Shown: one piece after another, positions 9,401 to 17,939 of the stretch
Layout: every line of letters starts with the position of its first letter
How positions within the stretch are numbered: position 1 is the first letter of the stretch
Source: Magnetococcus marinus MC-1
GTDB lineage: Bacteria > Pseudomonadota > Magnetococcia > Magnetococcales > Magnetococcaceae
DNA: 64,000 bases
Direction: 5' to 3'
NCBI RefSeq assembly: GCF_000014865.1
Contig: NC_008576.1
Location: 587,501-651,500 of the forward strand
Translations under genes and position numbers: made by a program
The notes under the pieces: generated by a model
Seen by the model: only the letters and a program-made list of their open reading frames with translations
The model's database searches: none
Told to the model about the DNA's origin: nothing

Positions 9401-9744
9401 CGTTGTGGCACAAGCTCCCAAAATGGGTTGTAGAACAGTGAGCTTAATACCAGTAATACAGCTGAAATAAAGATAGTTATGAGTCGACCCAACAGTTTAA
9501 CCTGCCACGGTTGGGTCCAGAACCATAGGGTATATGCACCGATTATCAGGCCCAAGCCACCGGTAATGGGTAGGCTGCCCCAGCCATCCAAATAGTTGAA
9601 GGAGAGGCTGCCCAATAAAAAAAAACCGATCATTCCTCCCCCGAGTACTTTAACCCAGCGGCTAGAGCCTTGACGGGGCTTTTGCTCTGATGGCGGGGTC
9701 TGGGATGGCTGTGGTGTTGAGCCAAATGGTAGGATTATGGCCAT
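6478..9744 (-). CDS. Membrane-anchored NB-ARC / TPR (STAND-type) protein
   Basis: 1088-residue STAND-family protein, built like a bacterial NLR. Residues about 33-193 contain about five hydrophobic segments, so the N-terminus is probably in the inner membrane. A Pro/Ser/Thr linker follows, then an NB-ARC NTPase: FTGRQGELKQL, Walker A GEGGVGKS (256-263), Walker B WLLIYDNADD (326-335), sensor GGRILITSRN (350-359) and GNLPLALEQA (405-414). A winged-helix-like region follows, and then ten 42-residue kinesin-light-chain-type TPRs (651-1069) after one degenerate unit. STAND proteins use nucleotide-driven assembly for signalling or defence; no trigger is known here. No enzymatic effector domain was recognised, so the membrane segments may be the output domain. 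GGAGGT precedes the start. The neighbours are not defence genes. Confidence 0.88.
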   Translation of the reverse strand: MAIILPFGSTPQPSQTPPSEQKPRQGSSRWVKVLGGGMIGFFLLGSLSFNYLDGWGSLPITGGLGLIIGAYTLWFWTQPWQVKLLGRLITIFISAVLLVLSSLFYNPFWELVPQRLNIINLGRPTAINLSYAIIILMFIVAIILALIHAKSREDSTEVIPAQSQKRYQHVFIDLNYIVVLLLGFMAFLVFMAMTPPKTPSTPSHTPVSGSIALLETALRPPAPAPSFTGRQGELKQLKEHLLSPTGATVGMVVLTGEGGVGKSQIAKKFAQEHQKHFEKIVWLPSENRSQIQKNLLQLADLLGLPPLSDSLRVRQVVSILSAQGGWLLIYDNADDGPSQLEGLLPSTAMGGRILITSRNPNWGQLQIPTLEVKTFATQVSVRFLNKLTSRKGDDDTAAQLAEFLGNLPLALEQAAAYIEQTAISYRNYLSLLRGANTLLPILEKKTVPHNHNRHSIASTWKLSIDKLAEQQQQPAIQLLNLLAFLNPDGIPLTLLKQIPNTQPHDPLAKLPQNSLALNDAVAALRSYSLIKVENEALTIHRLLQEVIRHDMDQEAKTAWGSATARLLKPIFLYDVKDSSTYPAALPWLPNLMAWFKQAQRLELHDPTALDIMDRSASLLRAMGNLKEAKSMAQTILTLKQKYLGADDLSIALSENNLASVLKTMGDLNGAKAGFERALIIDKKNFGDQHPNVANNQRYLALVLKAMGDLNGAKEMLKRALKIYKNAYGDHRSNIARVENALAGVHHNMGDLNEAKAGYERALTISTEIFGDRHPEVSRYYNNIAWVLQDMGDLNEAKKLFERALQISTKNYGDQHPSVALREDNIAGVLKEMGDLNGAKVRFERALQIDTKVYGDQHPNVARDESNLAKVLQKMGDLNGAKDRFERALKIDTAIFGDQHYRIATRENNLSGVLREMKDLDGAKARIARALQIDTAVFGDQSHKVARDLNNLALIRKDIGDLDGAKANLEKALNIDSRVYGEHPNIARDENNLALVLQAMRDLKGAKAGFERALKIDTRIYGNQNPKVAIRENNLAGVLQDLGDLEGAKAGFERALKILDNSYGPENPLTKKVRANLDKLLKQMASPAP
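6538..7794 (-). repeat. Ten tandem 126-bp TPR-coding repeats
   Basis: The 3' third of the NB-ARC gene consists of ten in-frame units of 42 codons (unit eight has 41). The consensus is about NNLAxVLxxMGDLxGAKxxFERAL followed by KIDxxxYGDQHPNVA. The copies are similar at the DNA level too, for example in the recurring codons for GDLNGAK and FERAL, so the array could expand or contract by recombination. This periodicity is coding and is not a CRISPR array. Confidence 0.9.
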
Positions 9745-9838
9745 GTTTGCACCTCCGTGGGATTGTCTGGTCTTTAGCAGCTAGGGCACCGACACGGCTT
9801 ACCCATATCGAGAGAGAACGCACCAAAAAGCATGTCGG

Positions 9839-9895
9839 TCAGAACGTTGTATAAAAATTAACCAACCTGTTGCAGGGGAGTATAAATAAACGCAT
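9839..9895 (-). CDS. Possible 18-codon leader peptide ahead of the NB-ARC gene
   Basis: A short frame encodes MRLFILPCNRLVNFYTTF. It is preceded by AAGGAGGA (9904-9911 on the plus strand as TCCTCCTT), 8 nt from the ATG, a better Shine-Dalgarno than most annotated genes here have. It lies in the 192-bp gap between the methyltransferase and the NB-ARC gene, on the same strand, ending 94 bp before the NB-ARC start. It is too short to judge by composition. It could be a regulatory leader peptide, a small membrane peptide, or chance. Confidence 0.35.
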   Translation of the reverse strand: MRLFILPCNRLVNFYTTF

Positions 9896-9936
9896 TTAAA
9901 AAATCCTCCTTATTGCAGGGCATGGCCACCAGGGGG

Positions 9937-10758
9937 TTAACGCTTGATAAAGAGAAATTCGTTGCAGCCATGGCCATTGAGGGTGGTTAGATTTTCCAAA
10001 CTAAAGTGGCGGGCTTTAAGAAAATGAAAAATCTCTTCCGGTTTGGCCACCTCAAAGGGGTAGCCGCCCAGCCAGTCATCCCAGGCACGCAGTTCGGACA
10101 TGCCCCGATTGCTCTTATCTAAAAAGGCCCCAATGGGGTTGCCGCCATGCAAGAGCACCCCTTTGGCGAGGGTTTTGGTAAAATAATAAGGGTAGCAAAG
10201 AAATTTAACCAGCAGCGCGGCTAAGCGGCCCCGGCAGTAGAAGCGCTTAATCTTTTTCCACAACGCCGAACGAACCCCTTGGTGGTTATAGATGGCAAGG
10301 CTCAGCAGCCCCCCCGCAGCCACCCGTTGACTGGCATAATCTATGGCCTGCCACATCTGCCCGGTGTGGTGCAAAACCCCCCATGAATAGACCACATCAA
10401 AGGTAGCCAACCCCTCCATAAAAGCAGGGTCCAGCACAGAGCCCTCCATCACCTGCCAGTGGGCATCGTCGCAAAAGTAGCGGCGGCGTAGCTCGGTGGT
10501 GCAGGCGACGGAGTGGGGATCAAAATCAAAAGAGACCACCTGCGCCCCCAACCGACGCGCCGCCAGACTAAAAAGGCCGCTGCCCGAACCAATGTCTAAA
10601 AATCGTTTATCCGTTAGGTCGGTTATGCCCAACAGCTGTTGCAGCGAGTGCTCGGCAGATTGAATGCGCTCTTCATCCACCAAGGATAAAAAAAGGCTCC
10701 AATTTTCACCAAATTTAAACCGCTCGCCCTGTTGAATATCCTGTTGATGGCTGGACAT
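9937..10758 (-). CDS. Class I SAM-dependent methyltransferase
   Basis: 273-residue methyltransferase with a Rossmann-type SAM site. Motif I is FLDIGSGSGLFSLAARRLGA (about residues 48-67), the acidic end of beta-2 is SFDFDPHSV, the motif around GSVLDPAF would contact the adenine, and the motif IV region is FDVVYSWGVLHHTGQMW. This resembles UbiG/methyltransferase-11/12 type enzymes. The C-terminal third (after SLAIYNHQGVRSALWKKIKRFYC) has basic and aromatic residues and may bind a lipid-like or macromolecular substrate. The acceptor is not identifiable. AAGGAAA precedes the ATG. It lies upstream of the NB-ARC gene on the same strand, 192 bp away, so co-transcription is possible. Confidence 0.85.
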   Translation of the reverse strand: MSSHQQDIQQGERFKFGENWSLFLSLVDEERIQSAEHSLQQLLGITDLTDKRFLDIGSGSGLFSLAARRLGAQVVSFDFDPHSVACTTELRRRYFCDDAHWQVMEGSVLDPAFMEGLATFDVVYSWGVLHHTGQMWQAIDYASQRVAAGGLLSLAIYNHQGVRSALWKKIKRFYCRGRLAALLVKFLCYPYYFTKTLAKGVLLHGGNPIGAFLDKSNRGMSELRAWDDWLGGYPFEVAKPEEIFHFLKARHFSLENLTTLNGHGCNEFLFIKR

Positions 10759-10946
10759 GGCCTGGATTTCCTTAAAAATGATGGTATGCGTGGATCATGA
10801 TCGGTGGCGATACCGGACTTGACTCTAGCCATTCATGGGAGAGAGGTAAAGGATTGGGCTGCGCCCAAGCAGGCTTTACCCGGTAAAAAGTGGCGCCACG
10901 GTTGGCTTTTTGGCCAGGGGTAGAAGGGATATAAAACACTTTTTGA

Positions 10947-10974
10947 TTGCCAAAGTGCGGTTCTGTGTTAGAAT
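10947..10974 (+). promoter_or_regulatory. Sigma-70-like promoter of the ymdB-purC unit
   Basis: TTGCCA (10947-10952), a 16-bp spacer and TAGAAT (10969-10974), 29 bp before the chosen start at 11004. Its position argues against the upstream in-frame start at 10947, which would overlap the promoter. Confidence 0.5.
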
Positions 10975-11003
10975 CACGCCTTTTTTTCCAGGAGAGGAAA
11001 CCT

Positions 11004-11834
11004 ATGTCCGTTGCGGCAAAAGGCGCCGGTCAGGTGCGTATTTTGATACTCGGCGATATTGTCGGGCGTCCCGGACGTAATGTGGTGAACGAACATCTGG
11101 CGGATCTTAAAAAAGAGTTGGAACTGGATCTGGTGGTGGCCAACGCGGAAAACGCCACCAATGGCAACGGCCTAACCCCAAAAACCGCCGATCAATTGTT
11201 CAATATGGGCATTGACCTGATCACCACGGGCAACCATGTCTGGCACTATAGCGAGTTGATTGACGAGATCCAACAGTTGCGGCGGGTGCTGCGCCCCGCC
11301 AACTACCCCCCCGGCGCCCCCGGTCACGGCCACGGTATTGTCACCACCCGGTCGGGTATTAAGGTGGGGGTGATCAATCTGATTGGGCGCGTCTTTATGA
11401 ATGATGTAGACTGTCCTTTCCGGGCGGCCGATGCGCTGCTGGATAAAATTCACCGGGAGTGTGATATTATCTTGGTGGATATGCATGCCGAGGCTACCTC
11501 TGAAAAGCTGGCGCTGGGTATCTATCTGGATGGCCGTGTCACCGCTGTGGTGGGTACCCATACCCATGTGCCCACGGCGGACCACCGGGTCATGCCCGGT
11601 GGCACCGGGTTACAGAGCGACCTGGGCATGTGCGGCGTCTATATTAACTCGGTCATCGGGGTTAAGCCAGAATCGGTGGTCAATCGCTTTGTCAATGGTA
11701 TGCCCGCTCGCCATGTTACCCAAGAGGGGCCAGCCATGCTGTGTGGTGCCCTGATCACCGCCGAGGCCAAAAATGGCCGTTGTGTGGATATTCAACCGGT
11801 TCGCCGGGGTGTTGGGCTAACCCCCGCCCCCTAG
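11004..11834 (+). CDS. YmdB-family metallophosphoesterase (TIGR00282)
   Basis: 276-residue calcineurin-like phosphoesterase of the YmdB/TIGR00282 family; characterised members hydrolyse 2',3'-cyclic nucleotides. Metal-binding motifs are visible: ILGDIVGRPGR near the start, VVANAENATNGNGLT, ITTGNHVWHY, VDMHAEATSEK, and VVGTHTHVPTAD near the end. The terminal GLQSDLGMCGVYINSVIGV block is also typical. The start at 11004 follows AGGAGAGG and leaves the family's usual N-terminus; upstream in-frame codons overlap a promoter. purC begins 48 bp after the stop, so the two are probably one transcript, ending at the terminator at 12632. Confidence 0.92.
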   Translation: MSVAAKGAGQVRILILGDIVGRPGRNVVNEHLADLKKELELDLVVANAENATNGNGLTPKTADQLFNMGIDLITTGNHVWHYSELIDEIQQLRRVLRPANYPPGAPGHGHGIVTTRSGIKVGVINLIGRVFMNDVDCPFRAADALLDKIHRECDIILVDMHAEATSEKLALGIYLDGRVTAVVGTHTHVPTADHRVMPGGTGLQSDLGMCGVYINSVIGVKPESVVNRFVNGMPARHVTQEGPAMLCGALITAEAKNGRCVDIQPVRRGVGLTPAP

Positions 11835-11882
11835 AGCCATTTGCTGTTTAAGACCCACTCTGCTTTGCGAAGGAAGCGTGCC

Positions 11883-12611
11883 ATGCAAAAAGGGGAAAAG
11901 CTTTACGAAGGTAAGGCTAAAGTTTTGTTTGCCACCGATGATCCCAATATGCTCATCCAATATTTTAAGGATGACGCAACTGCGTTTAACGGCATCAAAA
12001 AAGGCACCATCGCAGATAAAGGGGTGGTGAATAGCCTGATCTCTACGCGGATCTATCATATTCTGGAGAAGGTGGGCATCCCCACCCATTTGGAAGAGCT
12101 GCTCTCCCCCCGTGAGCAGTTGGTGCACAAGGTAGAAATTCTGCCCATCGAGGTGGTTATCCGCAACCGTGTAGCGGGCTCCTTGGCGCGCCGGTTGGGT
12201 ATTGAAGAGGGCACCGAGCTGGCCCGCCCACTGGTGGAGTTCTACTATAAGAACGATGAACTGGATGATCCCATGGTGACCATTGACCATGCCGAGGTGT
12301 TCGGCTGGGCCAAGCATCGTGAGATTGAAGAGATGATTGAGATGTCCTTGCGTATCAACGATATTCTCATTGGCTTTTTTGCCAACATCGGTATTGATCT
12401 GATCGACTATAAGCTGGAGTATGGTCGTCTGGCGGTAAGCCCCTCTACTTTGGTGTTGGCGGACGAGATCTCCCCCGACGGCTGCCGCTTGTGGGATATG
12501 GAGACCGGCGAAAAGCTGGATAAAGACCGTTTCCGCCGGGATCTGGGCGGGGTGGAGGAGGCCTACCAAGAGGTCGCCCGCCGTATGGGGCTTGAGGTTC
12601 CAGGTCGCTAA
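11883..12611 (+). CDS. purC: SAICAR synthetase
   Basis: Purine synthesis enzyme that joins CAIR and aspartate with ATP to give SAICAR. Its 242 residues are the normal bacterial length. Family blocks are intact: KLYEGKAKVLFATDDP, FKDDATAFNG, VEILPIEVVIRNRVAGSLARR, EFYYKNDELDDPM, and DYKLEYGR...LADEISPDGCRLWD. The ATG at 11883 was chosen since it follows GAAGGAAG at normal spacing and starts MQKGEKLYEGKAK as in the family; a TTG at 11841 in frame is unlikely. A strong terminator follows 20 bp after the stop. purL, of the same pathway, is the next gene but has its own upstream region. Confidence 0.97.
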   Translation: MQKGEKLYEGKAKVLFATDDPNMLIQYFKDDATAFNGIKKGTIADKGVVNSLISTRIYHILEKVGIPTHLEELLSPREQLVHKVEILPIEVVIRNRVAGSLARRLGIEEGTELARPLVEFYYKNDELDDPMVTIDHAEVFGWAKHREIEEMIEMSLRINDILIGFFANIGIDLIDYKLEYGRLAVSPSTLVLADEISPDGCRLWDMETGEKLDKDRFRRDLGGVEEAYQEVARRMGLEVPGR

Positions 12612-12631
12612 AATTAGGCGGGATGGGGTAC

Positions 12632-12674
12632 AAAAAAGGGGGTTCGCGCCAACTGGAGCGAACCCCCTTTTTTT
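12632..12674 (+). terminator. Intrinsic terminator after purC
   Basis: A-tract 12632-12637, 10-bp perfect stem GGGGGTTCGC (12638-12647) with GCGAACCCCC (12658-12667), 10-nt loop, then seven T (12668-12674). This is a textbook Rho-independent terminator and, with A and T tracts on both sides, could work in both directions. Confidence 0.93.
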
Positions 12675-12972
12675 GGTCAAGCTGGTCACCATCGGTAGGG
12701 CGGTGGTAGAACCCTGCATGGGTGGGTTAAGCCACCTAATAAAATGTGAAAAAAAGGGGGTATCGTTGTGGCAGTAAGGGTTTTGCGGCGTGGAGATTGG
12801 CTGCGGGCCGGGTGGCTGCTTGGGTGCTGGGTGCCACAATGTGCCCTTACCTCTCCTGAGGTGATGAAAATATCGTGGCGGTACTGCCCTTTGGGGCTGA
12901 AATAATTTACACTTTACGGTAGCCTATGCACCTCTTTTCCAACCTCGGTATGCTGTAGCATCGGAGCACCCC
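12675..12972. other. purL upstream region, no gene or known riboswitch seen
   Basis: Nearly 300 bp between the purC terminator and purL. I found no purine riboswitch core, no convincing promoter pair and no ORF with coding character. AT-rich sequence at 12900-12930 is where a promoter would be expected. Confidence 0.4.
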
Positions 12973-15900
12973 ATGGACGCAACCCACGTTTTGACCCTTA
13001 ATGGCAGCAGCGCATACTCCAGCTTTCGGTTGGAAAAGTTATTGGATGCCTGCCAGGGGGTGGTTCCCCAACTGCAAAGCGTGGAGGCTTGGTTTGTCCA
13101 CTTCGCCCATCTACAGCGCCCCTTGCAGGGGGATGAACAGAGCACATTGGAAAAATTGCTCACCTATGGGCCCAAAGAGCAGAGCCTAAGCCAGGTTGCT
13201 CAACCTGATCTGTGGATTATCCCCCGTTTTGGCACCACCTCACCTTGGTCTTCCAAGGCCACCGATATTGCCCTGCATTGCGGGCTGGATGCGGTGATCC
13301 GTCTGGAACGGGGCATGGCCTTTCGCTTTGGTGGGCTTATGGCGGGGGATCTGGAAAAGCTGCTACCCCTTATCCATGATCGCATGACCCAACAGGTGGT
13401 GGTGGATGCCGCCGCCCTGCCTGGGCTGTTTAAAAGCTTCTCACCGGGGGCCTTGCGGCAGGTACCCACCCAGCAGGAGGGGCGTACCGCTCTGGAGCGG
13501 GCCAATGCGGATTGGGGCTTGGCCCTCTCGGAGGATGAAATCGACTATCTGCTGGAGCAGTACCAGCGCATGGGTCGCAACCCCACCGATGTGGAGTTGA
13601 TGATGTTTGCGCAGGCCAACTCAGAGCACTGTCGCCATAAAATTTTTAATGCGGATTGGCATATTGATGGGGAGGCCCGCCCCCATACCCTGTTTGGCAT
13701 GATCCGCAATACCCACATTCGCGCCCCCGAGGGTACGGTGGTGGCCTATACAGATAACAGTTCGGTGATCGAGGGGGGGGCAGGTCAGCGGTTTCATCCC
13801 GATACCCAAGATGGGGTCTACCGTTTTCATGACGAGACCACCCATATTTTAATGAAGGTGGAGACCCATAACCACCCCACCGCCATCTCGCCCTTTCCTG
13901 GTGCGGCCACCGGTTCGGGGGGGGAGATCCGCGATGAGGGGGCCACGGGGCGTGGCTCATCCCCCAAGGCGGGTTTAACCGGTTTTTCCGTCTCTAACCT
14001 TAACTTGCCCGGCGCGGTACGCCCTTGGGAGCAGCCCTACGGCAAGCCAGAGCGCATTGTTTCGGCCCTGGATATCATGCTGGATGGCCCCCTTGGCGGG
14101 GCGGCCTTTAACAATGAGTTTGGCCGTCCCAACCTCTGTGGCTATTTTCGCACCTTTGAGCAGAGCGTTGCCGGTGAGGTGCGGGGCTACCATAAACCCA
14201 TCATGATTGCCGGTGGTTTGGGCAACATTAATGCCGACCATGTGGAAAAAAAGCCCCTTAAAGCGGGGGATCTGATTATTCAACTGGGTGGCCCGGCCAT
14301 GTTGATTGGGCTTGGTGGCGGGGCGGCCTCCAGCCAGACCAGCGGCAGCTCCCATGCGGAGTTGGATTTTGCCTCGGTGCAGCGGGATAACCCCGAGATG
14401 GAGCGCCGCTGTCAGGAGGTGATCAACCGTTGCTGGCAGTTGGGAGAGGCCAACCCCATTCGCTCCATCCACGATGTGGGGGCGGGTGGTCTTTCTAACG
14501 CGGTGCCCGAGCTCATCCACGATGGCGGGGTGGGGGGGCGCTTTGATCTGCGTCAGATCGACAATGCCGATCCAGGCATGTCCCCCATGGAGATCTGGTG
14601 TAATGAGGCGCAAGAGCGCTATGTGCTGGCCATTGATGCCAAGGATCGTGCCCGCTTTGAGGCGATCTGCCGACGTGAGCGCTGCCCCTTTAGTGTGCTG
14701 GGCGAAGCCACCACAGAAGAGCAGTTGGTGTTGATCGACAGTATGAATGGAGAGCGCTGTATTGATCTTTCCCTAAACACACTGCTGGGCAAACCCCCAC
14801 GTATGAGCCGTGATGTTAGCCATCATCGGCGGCAGGTTCACCCGTTGAGCATACCCACTGGGCTCTCTTTGAGTGAAATGTGCTACCGGGTATTGCGGCT
14901 GCCCACGGTGGCGGACAAGAGCTTTTTGATCACCATTGGCGACCGCAGTGTCACCGGTATGGTAACCCGTGATCAGATGGTGGGACCGTGGCAGGTGCCG
15001 GTGGCGGATGTCGCGGTAACCGCCCGAGGTTATACCGGGTATGTGGGCGAGGCCATGGCCATGGGTGAGCGCACGCCCATCGCTCTGCTGGATAGCCCAG
15101 CGGCGGGGCGTATGGCGGTTGGTGAAGCATTGACCAATATGGCGGCGGCCCGGGTGGGGGATTTGAGCCGGGTGAAGTTGTCGGCAAACTGGATGGCCCC
15201 AGCGGGGCATCCTGGGGAGGATGCCAACCTCTATGAGACGGTGGAGGCGGTGGGTCTGGAGCTCTGCCCGGCACTGGGCATCAGCATTCCGGTGGGTAAG
15301 GACTCCCTCTCCATGAAAACGGTGTGGAAGGATGCCCAGGGCAATCCCCGTGCGGTGACAGCACCGGTTTCATTAATTATTTCAGCCTTTGCGCCGGTGG
15401 TGGATGTGCGGGATACCGCAACGCCGCAACTGCGTACCGATCTGGGCGAAACCCGGCTTATTTTGGTGGATTTGGCGGGGGGAAAAAACCGTTTGGGTGG
15501 CTCCGCATTGGCTCAGGTATTGGGGCAAATGGGGGATGTGCCGCCGGATTTGGATGATGCGGATAGCCTTAAACAGTTTTTTCAGACCATACAGGTGCTG
15601 CACGAAGCTAAAAAGATTTTGGCTTACCATGACCGCTCCGATGGCGGCCTGTTTGTAACCCTCTGCGAGATGGCCTTTGCGGGGCACTGCGGCCTGGATA
15701 TTCAGTTGGCGGGGTTGGGCGCGCAACGGGAGGGTGTGCTCTTTAGCGAAGAGCTGGGGGCGGTGGTGCAGGTGCGTGCCGACGACGCAAAAAAAATGCT
15801 TAAGTTGCTCAACTGTTGCGGCATAGCCACCGACATTGGCGCGCCCAGTGAGAGTGGTCGGCTGCGTTTTCGGCGTGGGCATGAGACGGTGTTGGATCTA

Positions 15901-16860
15901 CCACGGGTAGAGTTACAGCGGGCTTGGTCGGAGACCTCGTGGCGCATGCAGAGCCTGCGGGATCATCCCCAGTGTGCCCAGCAGGCGTATGATGCCTTGT
16001 TGGATGTGAACGATCCGGGTTTGCATGCCCGCTTAACGTTTGATCCTGCACATAATGTGGCGGCCCCCTATATCAATAGTGGGGTGCGTCCGTCGGTGGC
16101 GATTTTGCGGGAGCAGGGGGTTAATGGGCATGTGGAGATGGCGGCGGCCTTTCACCGTGCCGGGTTTGAGGCGGTGGATGTCACCATGGCGGCGTTGGCC
16201 AAGCGTGAGCGCTTTTTGTCCGATTATCAGGGCTTGGTGGCGTGTGGTGGTTTCTCGTTTGGGGATGTGCTGGGCGCAGGGGAAGGGTGGGCCAAATCCA
16301 TTTTATTTGATGCGGCTTTGCGGGAGAGTTTTGCGCAATTTTTTGGTAGCTCCGATAGCTTTGCGTTGGGGGTATGTAATGGCTGCCAAATGCTCTCTAA
16401 CCTGCATACGTTGATTCCCGGTACCGAGCTGTGGCCCCGTTTTGTGCGCAACCGCTCGGAGCAGTTTGAGGCGCGTTTTAGCATGGTTGAGGTCACCAAA
16501 ACCCCCTCCATGTTCTTGCACGGTATGCAGGGTTCGCGCATGCCGGTGGCGGTTGCCCATGGCGAGGGTCGGGCGGAGTTTGCCCATTTGGCCCACCAGG
16601 ATCGCGCTTTGGCCGAGGGGCTGGTGGCATTGCGCTTTGTGGATGGTTATGGGCAGGCGACGGAGCGTTATCCGGCCAACCCCAACGGTTCGCCCCAGGG
16701 TATTACGGGCCTGACCACGGCGGATGGCCGGGTTACCATTATGATGCCCCATCCCGAGCGGGTGTTTCGTACCGTACAGAACAGCTGGCACCCCGATCAT
16801 TGGGGGGAGGATGGCCCCTGGATGGCGATGTTCCGCAATGCACGTAAGTGGGTCGGCTAA
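12973..16860 (+). CDS. purL: Phosphoribosylformylglycinamidine synthase, single-chain form
   Basis: Converts FGAR to FGAM with glutamine and ATP in purine synthesis. At 1295 residues it is the long fused form and contains, in order, a PurS-like N-terminal domain, a linker, two AIR-synthetase-type domains ([62 protein letters not shown]) and a class I glutamine amidotransferase. The glutaminase triad is Cys1135 (GVCNGCQ), His1260 and Glu1262 (MMPHPERVF), at the same positions I recall for the enterobacterial enzyme. This form is typical of gamma- and betaproteobacteria and argues against a canonical alphaproteobacterium. The start ATG follows a weak GGAGC. Confidence 0.98.
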   Translation: MDATHVLTLNGSSAYSSFRLEKLLDACQGVVPQLQSVEAWFVHFAHLQRPLQGDEQSTLEKLLTYGPKEQSLSQVAQPDLWIIPRFGTTSPWSSKATDIALHCGLDAVIRLERGMAFRFGGLMAGDLEKLLPLIHDRMTQQVVVDAAALPGLFKSFSPGALRQVPTQQEGRTALERANADWGLALSEDEIDYLLEQYQRMGRNPTDVELMMFAQANSEHCRHKIFNADWHIDGEARPHTLFGMIRNTHIRAPEGTVVAYTDNSSVIEGGAGQRFHPDTQDGVYRFHDETTHILMKVETHNHPTAISPFPGAATGSGGEIRDEGATGRGSSPKAGLTGFSVSNLNLPGAVRPWEQPYGKPERIVSALDIMLDGPLGGAAFNNEFGRPNLCGYFRTFEQSVAGEVRGYHKPIMIAGGLGNINADHVEKKPLKAGDLIIQLGGPAMLIGLGGGAASSQTSGSSHAELDFASVQRDNPEMERRCQEVINRCWQLGEANPIRSIHDVGAGGLSNAVPELIHDGGVGGRFDLRQIDNADPGMSPMEIWCNEAQERYVLAIDAKDRARFEAICRRERCPFSVLGEATTEEQLVLIDSMNGERCIDLSLNTLLGKPPRMSRDVSHHRRQVHPLSIPTGLSLSEMCYRVLRLPTVADKSFLITIGDRSVTGMVTRDQMVGPWQVPVADVAVTARGYTGYVGEAMAMGERTPIALLDSPAAGRMAVGEALTNMAAARVGDLSRVKLSANWMAPAGHPGEDANLYETVEAVGLELCPALGISIPVGKDSLSMKTVWKDAQGNPRAVTAPVSLIISAFAPVVDVRDTATPQLRTDLGETRLILVDLAGGKNRLGGSALAQVLGQMGDVPPDLDDADSLKQFFQTIQVLHEAKKILAYHDRSDGGLFVTLCEMAFAGHCGLDIQLAGLGAQREGVLFSEELGAVVQVRADDAKKMLKLLNCCGIATDIGAPSESGRLRFRRGHETVLDLPRVELQRAWSETSWRMQSLRDHPQCAQQAYDALLDVNDPGLHARLTFDPAHNVAAPYINSGVRPSVAILREQGVNGHVEMAAAFHRAGFEAVDVTMAALAKRERFLSDYQGLVACGGFSFGDVLGAGEGWAKSILFDAALRESFAQFFGSSDSFALGVCNGCQMLSNLHTLIPGTELWPRFVRNRSEQFEARFSMVEVTKTPSMFLHGMQGSRMPVAVAHGEGRAEFAHLAHQDRALAEGLVALRFVDGYGQATERYPANPNGSPQGITGLTTADGRVTIMMPHPERVFRTVQNSWHPDHWGEDGPWMAMFRNARKWVG

Positions 16861-16962
16861 TCGGCGCAACCATTTTACGCTTGGTGGACACCCACACTAG
16901 GGTAGATGGGGTGGTGGGCCCAAGGGTACGGGTTAAGCGAAAGGGATAGCCGGGAGTGTGTT

Positions 16963-17814
16963 ATGGTGGAACCAGTCAAAAAAAATCGCTTACGACACTT
17001 GCTGCGCAAAGAGCGACGCATACAGCGTCTTATGATGTTGCTGGTGGTGTTGGTGGGCCTGCCTGGCGGTTTTTGGATTATCCTACATGTTCGTGAGGAT
17101 GTGGCGACCGATAGCCCCTTTGTAAAAGAGCGGCAAAAGGCAGAGTGGAAGAAAAAGGGGGAGAGCCCTGTGGTGGTGAGCGGTGGTGTCGCATCCAGTA
17201 GCGCTGCCAGTGGTAGCCGCAGTGGTGGTGCGGGCGGCCCAGAAAATGAGCTTGCAAGACCACCCAACCAGCTGATCTCAAAAGATGAAATGGCTCAGGC
17301 TAAACAAGAGATGCAGCAGTTTGCGGCTCAGCCACAGCCACAGCAGGCGCAGCCCCAAGCACAGCCCCAAGCACAGCAGGCGTATGAGACCCGCACGGCG
17401 ATTAAAGAGCCTGAAAATTCTGAAGAACAGAGCATTAATGTGGTGGAGCTCGGCCCCATTAAGGTAGGTAATGGTCGCTTAGGTAATTCGCTGCTGGGGC
17501 AGCGGCGGTTTTTTGCGGAGATCCTCAACCAGGGTCAATCGGTGGTGACCCAGGTGGCGGTGGTGATTGCCTTTACCAATGGGCAAGGGGGCGTGGTGGA
17601 GCAGCGTATGCTGAACCCATTGGCCATTTCTACGGGGGTGTTTGGGGATACGATCAAGCCTTTGCGGGCCGGTGAGATACGCACCTTTGGTACCTCAATC
17701 GACGATGTGCCCAGCGGTTGGGATGGGGGAGTGCGCCTCTCCATTCAGGGCATCCAACCGCTTGAGCCGGTGGTTGAAGCGCCGCTGGCGCCCCCTGCTA
17801 CGCCGGTGCCATAG
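16963..17814 (+). CDS. Membrane-anchored protein with Gln/Pro-rich linker and FxLYD-like C-terminal domain
   Basis: 283 residues, not assigned to a named family. A basic N-terminus (KKNRLRHLLRKERRIQR) precedes one membrane segment (about residues 24-45), so the rest is probably periplasmic. Residues about 75-150 are low complexity: Gly/Ser-rich, then repeats of PQ/AQ (QPQAQPQAQQ). The C-terminal 130 residues look like a beta-sandwich of the FxLYD type: RFFAEILNQGQSVVTQVAVVIAF, a turn, then IKPLRAGEIRTFGTSI and VRLSIQGIQPL. The ATG at 16963 was preferred over a GTG at 16906 because it directly precedes the basic and membrane segment. maf starts 125 bp downstream. The function is unknown. Confidence 0.7.
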   Translation: MVEPVKKNRLRHLLRKERRIQRLMMLLVVLVGLPGGFWIILHVREDVATDSPFVKERQKAEWKKKGESPVVVSGGVASSSAASGSRSGGAGGPENELARPPNQLISKDEMAQAKQEMQQFAAQPQPQQAQPQAQPQAQQAYETRTAIKEPENSEEQSINVVELGPIKVGNGRLGNSLLGQRRFFAEILNQGQSVVTQVAVVIAFTNGQGGVVEQRMLNPLAISTGVFGDTIKPLRAGEIRTFGTSIDDVPSGWDGGVRLSIQGIQPLEPVVEAPLAPPATPVP

Positions 17815-17939
17815 GGCGATTTGGGTGGTTAGGGGCACCCTGTTGGGCAGGAAAAAGAGTTTGACAGTTGGTGGAGGGTAGCCCAAATTGCAGGGTTTAT
17901 TGGGCTTGCTGCTGTAGGGTTGGGGATGTGGGTGCGCAT

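Noticed and set aside
10947-11003. Upstream in-frame start for the YmdB-like gene
   Set aside because: It overlaps a TTGCCA/TAGAAT promoter and lacks a ribosome binding site, while 11004 has AGGAGAGG.
11817-12839. 340-codon frame antisense to purC
   Set aside because: No family motif, crosses the purC terminator, and the opposite strand carries a complete conserved enzyme.
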